From Pseudomonadota bacterium (lineage in GTDB: Bacteria > Pseudomonadota > Gammaproteobacteria > UBA5335), in NCBI GenBank assembly GCA_002862965.1, contig PKCW01000283.1, forward strand, positions 1 through 6,002: a stretch of DNA of 6,002 nucleotides, in the 5' to 3' direction. The notes beneath the pieces were generated by a model that was given only the letters and a program-made list of their open reading frames with translations, did no database searches and was not told the origin of the DNA. Position 1 is the first letter of the stretch. The number at the start of each line of letters is the position of its first letter. Below are positions 5,355 to 6,002 of this stretch, piece after piece. The translations under genes were made by a program, and so were the position numbers.

Positions 5355-6002
5355 ATGCCCATTACCCTTGCCGTGCCTAAGGAAATTCTCGCGGGCGAGC
5401 AGCGCGTCGCGCTCGTGCCTGCCGTCGCCGCCAAGCTCGCCGACCAGGGCGCCGCCGTGCGCATCGAGCAGGGCGCCGGGGCGGGTATCCGCACGCCCGA
5501 CAGCGCCTATGTCGGCGCCGAGCTGGCCGTCGATGCCGCAGCCGTGTTCGCGGGCGCGCAGGTGATCCTCAAGGTCCAGCCGCCGACGCTGGCCGAGATC
5601 GAGCTGATGCCCGAGGAGTCCGTCCTGATCGGCTTTTTGGCCCCGCATCAGCATCCCGAGGCAGTCAAGCGCCTGCAGTCCCGACGCATCACGGCCTTCG
5701 CCGTCGAACTGATCCCGCGCATTTCCCGCGCGCAGTCGATGGACGCGCTGTCCTCGCAGGCCGCGGTGGCGGGCTACAAGGCGGCGCTCATGGGCGCGAG
5801 CCTGCTGGGGCGCTTCTTTCCGATGCTCACCACGGCCGCCGGCACCATCCGCCCCGCCAAGGTGCTGGTCATCGGCGCCGGCGTGGCCGGTCTGCAGGCG
5901 ATCGCCACCGCCAAGCGCCTCGGCGCCCAGGTGGAAGGCTATGACGTGCGCAGCGCCGCCAAGGAACAGGTGGAATCGCTCGGCGCCAAGTTCGTCGCGC
6001 TG
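5355..6002 (+). CDS. pntAA: NAD(P) transhydrogenase subunit alpha, N-terminal part (cut by window end)
   Basis: The first 216 codons are present; the gene runs off the window. The protein is domain I of the proton-translocating transhydrogenase, which binds NAD(H) in the cytoplasm and passes hydride to NADP, driven by the proton gradient. It opens with AVPKEILAGEQRVALVP (6-22), shared by transhydrogenase and alanine dehydrogenase. ELIPRISRAQSMDALSSQA (118-136) contains Arg125, Gln127 and Asp130 of the transhydrogenase signature, which separates it from alanine dehydrogenase. The nucleotide-binding fold has GAGVAG (174-179) and Asp197 at the end of the second strand. ATKRLGA-like and KEQVESLGAKF segments resemble the split PntAA form (as in Rhodospirillum rubrum) more than the longer E. 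coli PntA, but the C-terminus needed to decide is missing. The ATG follows GGAGAG (5345-5350). pntAB and pntB would be expected downstream. Confidence 0.96.
   Translation, partial: MPITLAVPKEILAGEQRVALVPAVAAKLADQGAAVRIEQGAGAGIRTPDSAYVGAELAVDAAAVFAGAQVILKVQPPTLAEIELMPEESVLIGFLAPHQHPEAVKRLQSRRITAFAVELIPRISRAQSMDALSSQAAVAGYKAALMGASLLGRFFPMLTTAAGTIRPAKVLVIGAGVAGLQAIATAKRLGAQVEGYDVRSAAKEQVESLGAKFVAL

Overview
The window is ordinary, densely packed, GC-rich chromosomal DNA, most consistent with a gammaproteobacterium (perhaps of the Chromatiales/Ectothiorhodospiraceae kind). The taxonomic guess is inference. It rests on the high GC, the DUF2333 family gene, the class I purE-purK pair, FxsA, and a transhydrogenase alpha subunit that looks like the split PntAA form. 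No phage, insertion sequence, CRISPR array, tRNA or rRNA was seen.

Layout. (1) Plus strand, 34-1514: a membrane-anchored DUF2333 protein followed by an ExbD/TolR-type proton-motor subunit. A TGA overlapping the first ATG hints at a coupled upstream gene outside the window. (2) Minus strand, 1567-3033: a glycine-zipper envelope protein with a long Pro/Ala-rich linker, and upstream of it a DUF1345 multi-pass membrane protein. A GC-rich hairpin lies between exbD and the convergent glycine-zipper gene. (3) Plus strand, 3113-5185: fxsA, then purE and purK, the last two overlapping by ATGA. (4) A 169-base gap with hairpins and a likely intrinsic terminator. (5) Plus strand, 5355 to the window end: the first 216 codons of pntAA.

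Function. Four of the eight genes encode envelope proteins with no proven shared pathway: DUF2333, ExbD, glycine zipper and DUF1345. FxsA is a cytoplasmic-membrane protein. PurK and PurE act in sequence in de novo purine synthesis (AIR to N5-CAIR to CAIR). PntAA is the NAD(H)-binding part of the proton-translocating transhydrogenase that makes NADPH.

I found no convincing novel system. The points most worth a second look are the DUF2333-exbD pairing without a visible exbB, a possible leaderless purE promoter that shares a motif with the DUF2333/exbD junction, and a large imperfect hairpin in the pntAA leader.
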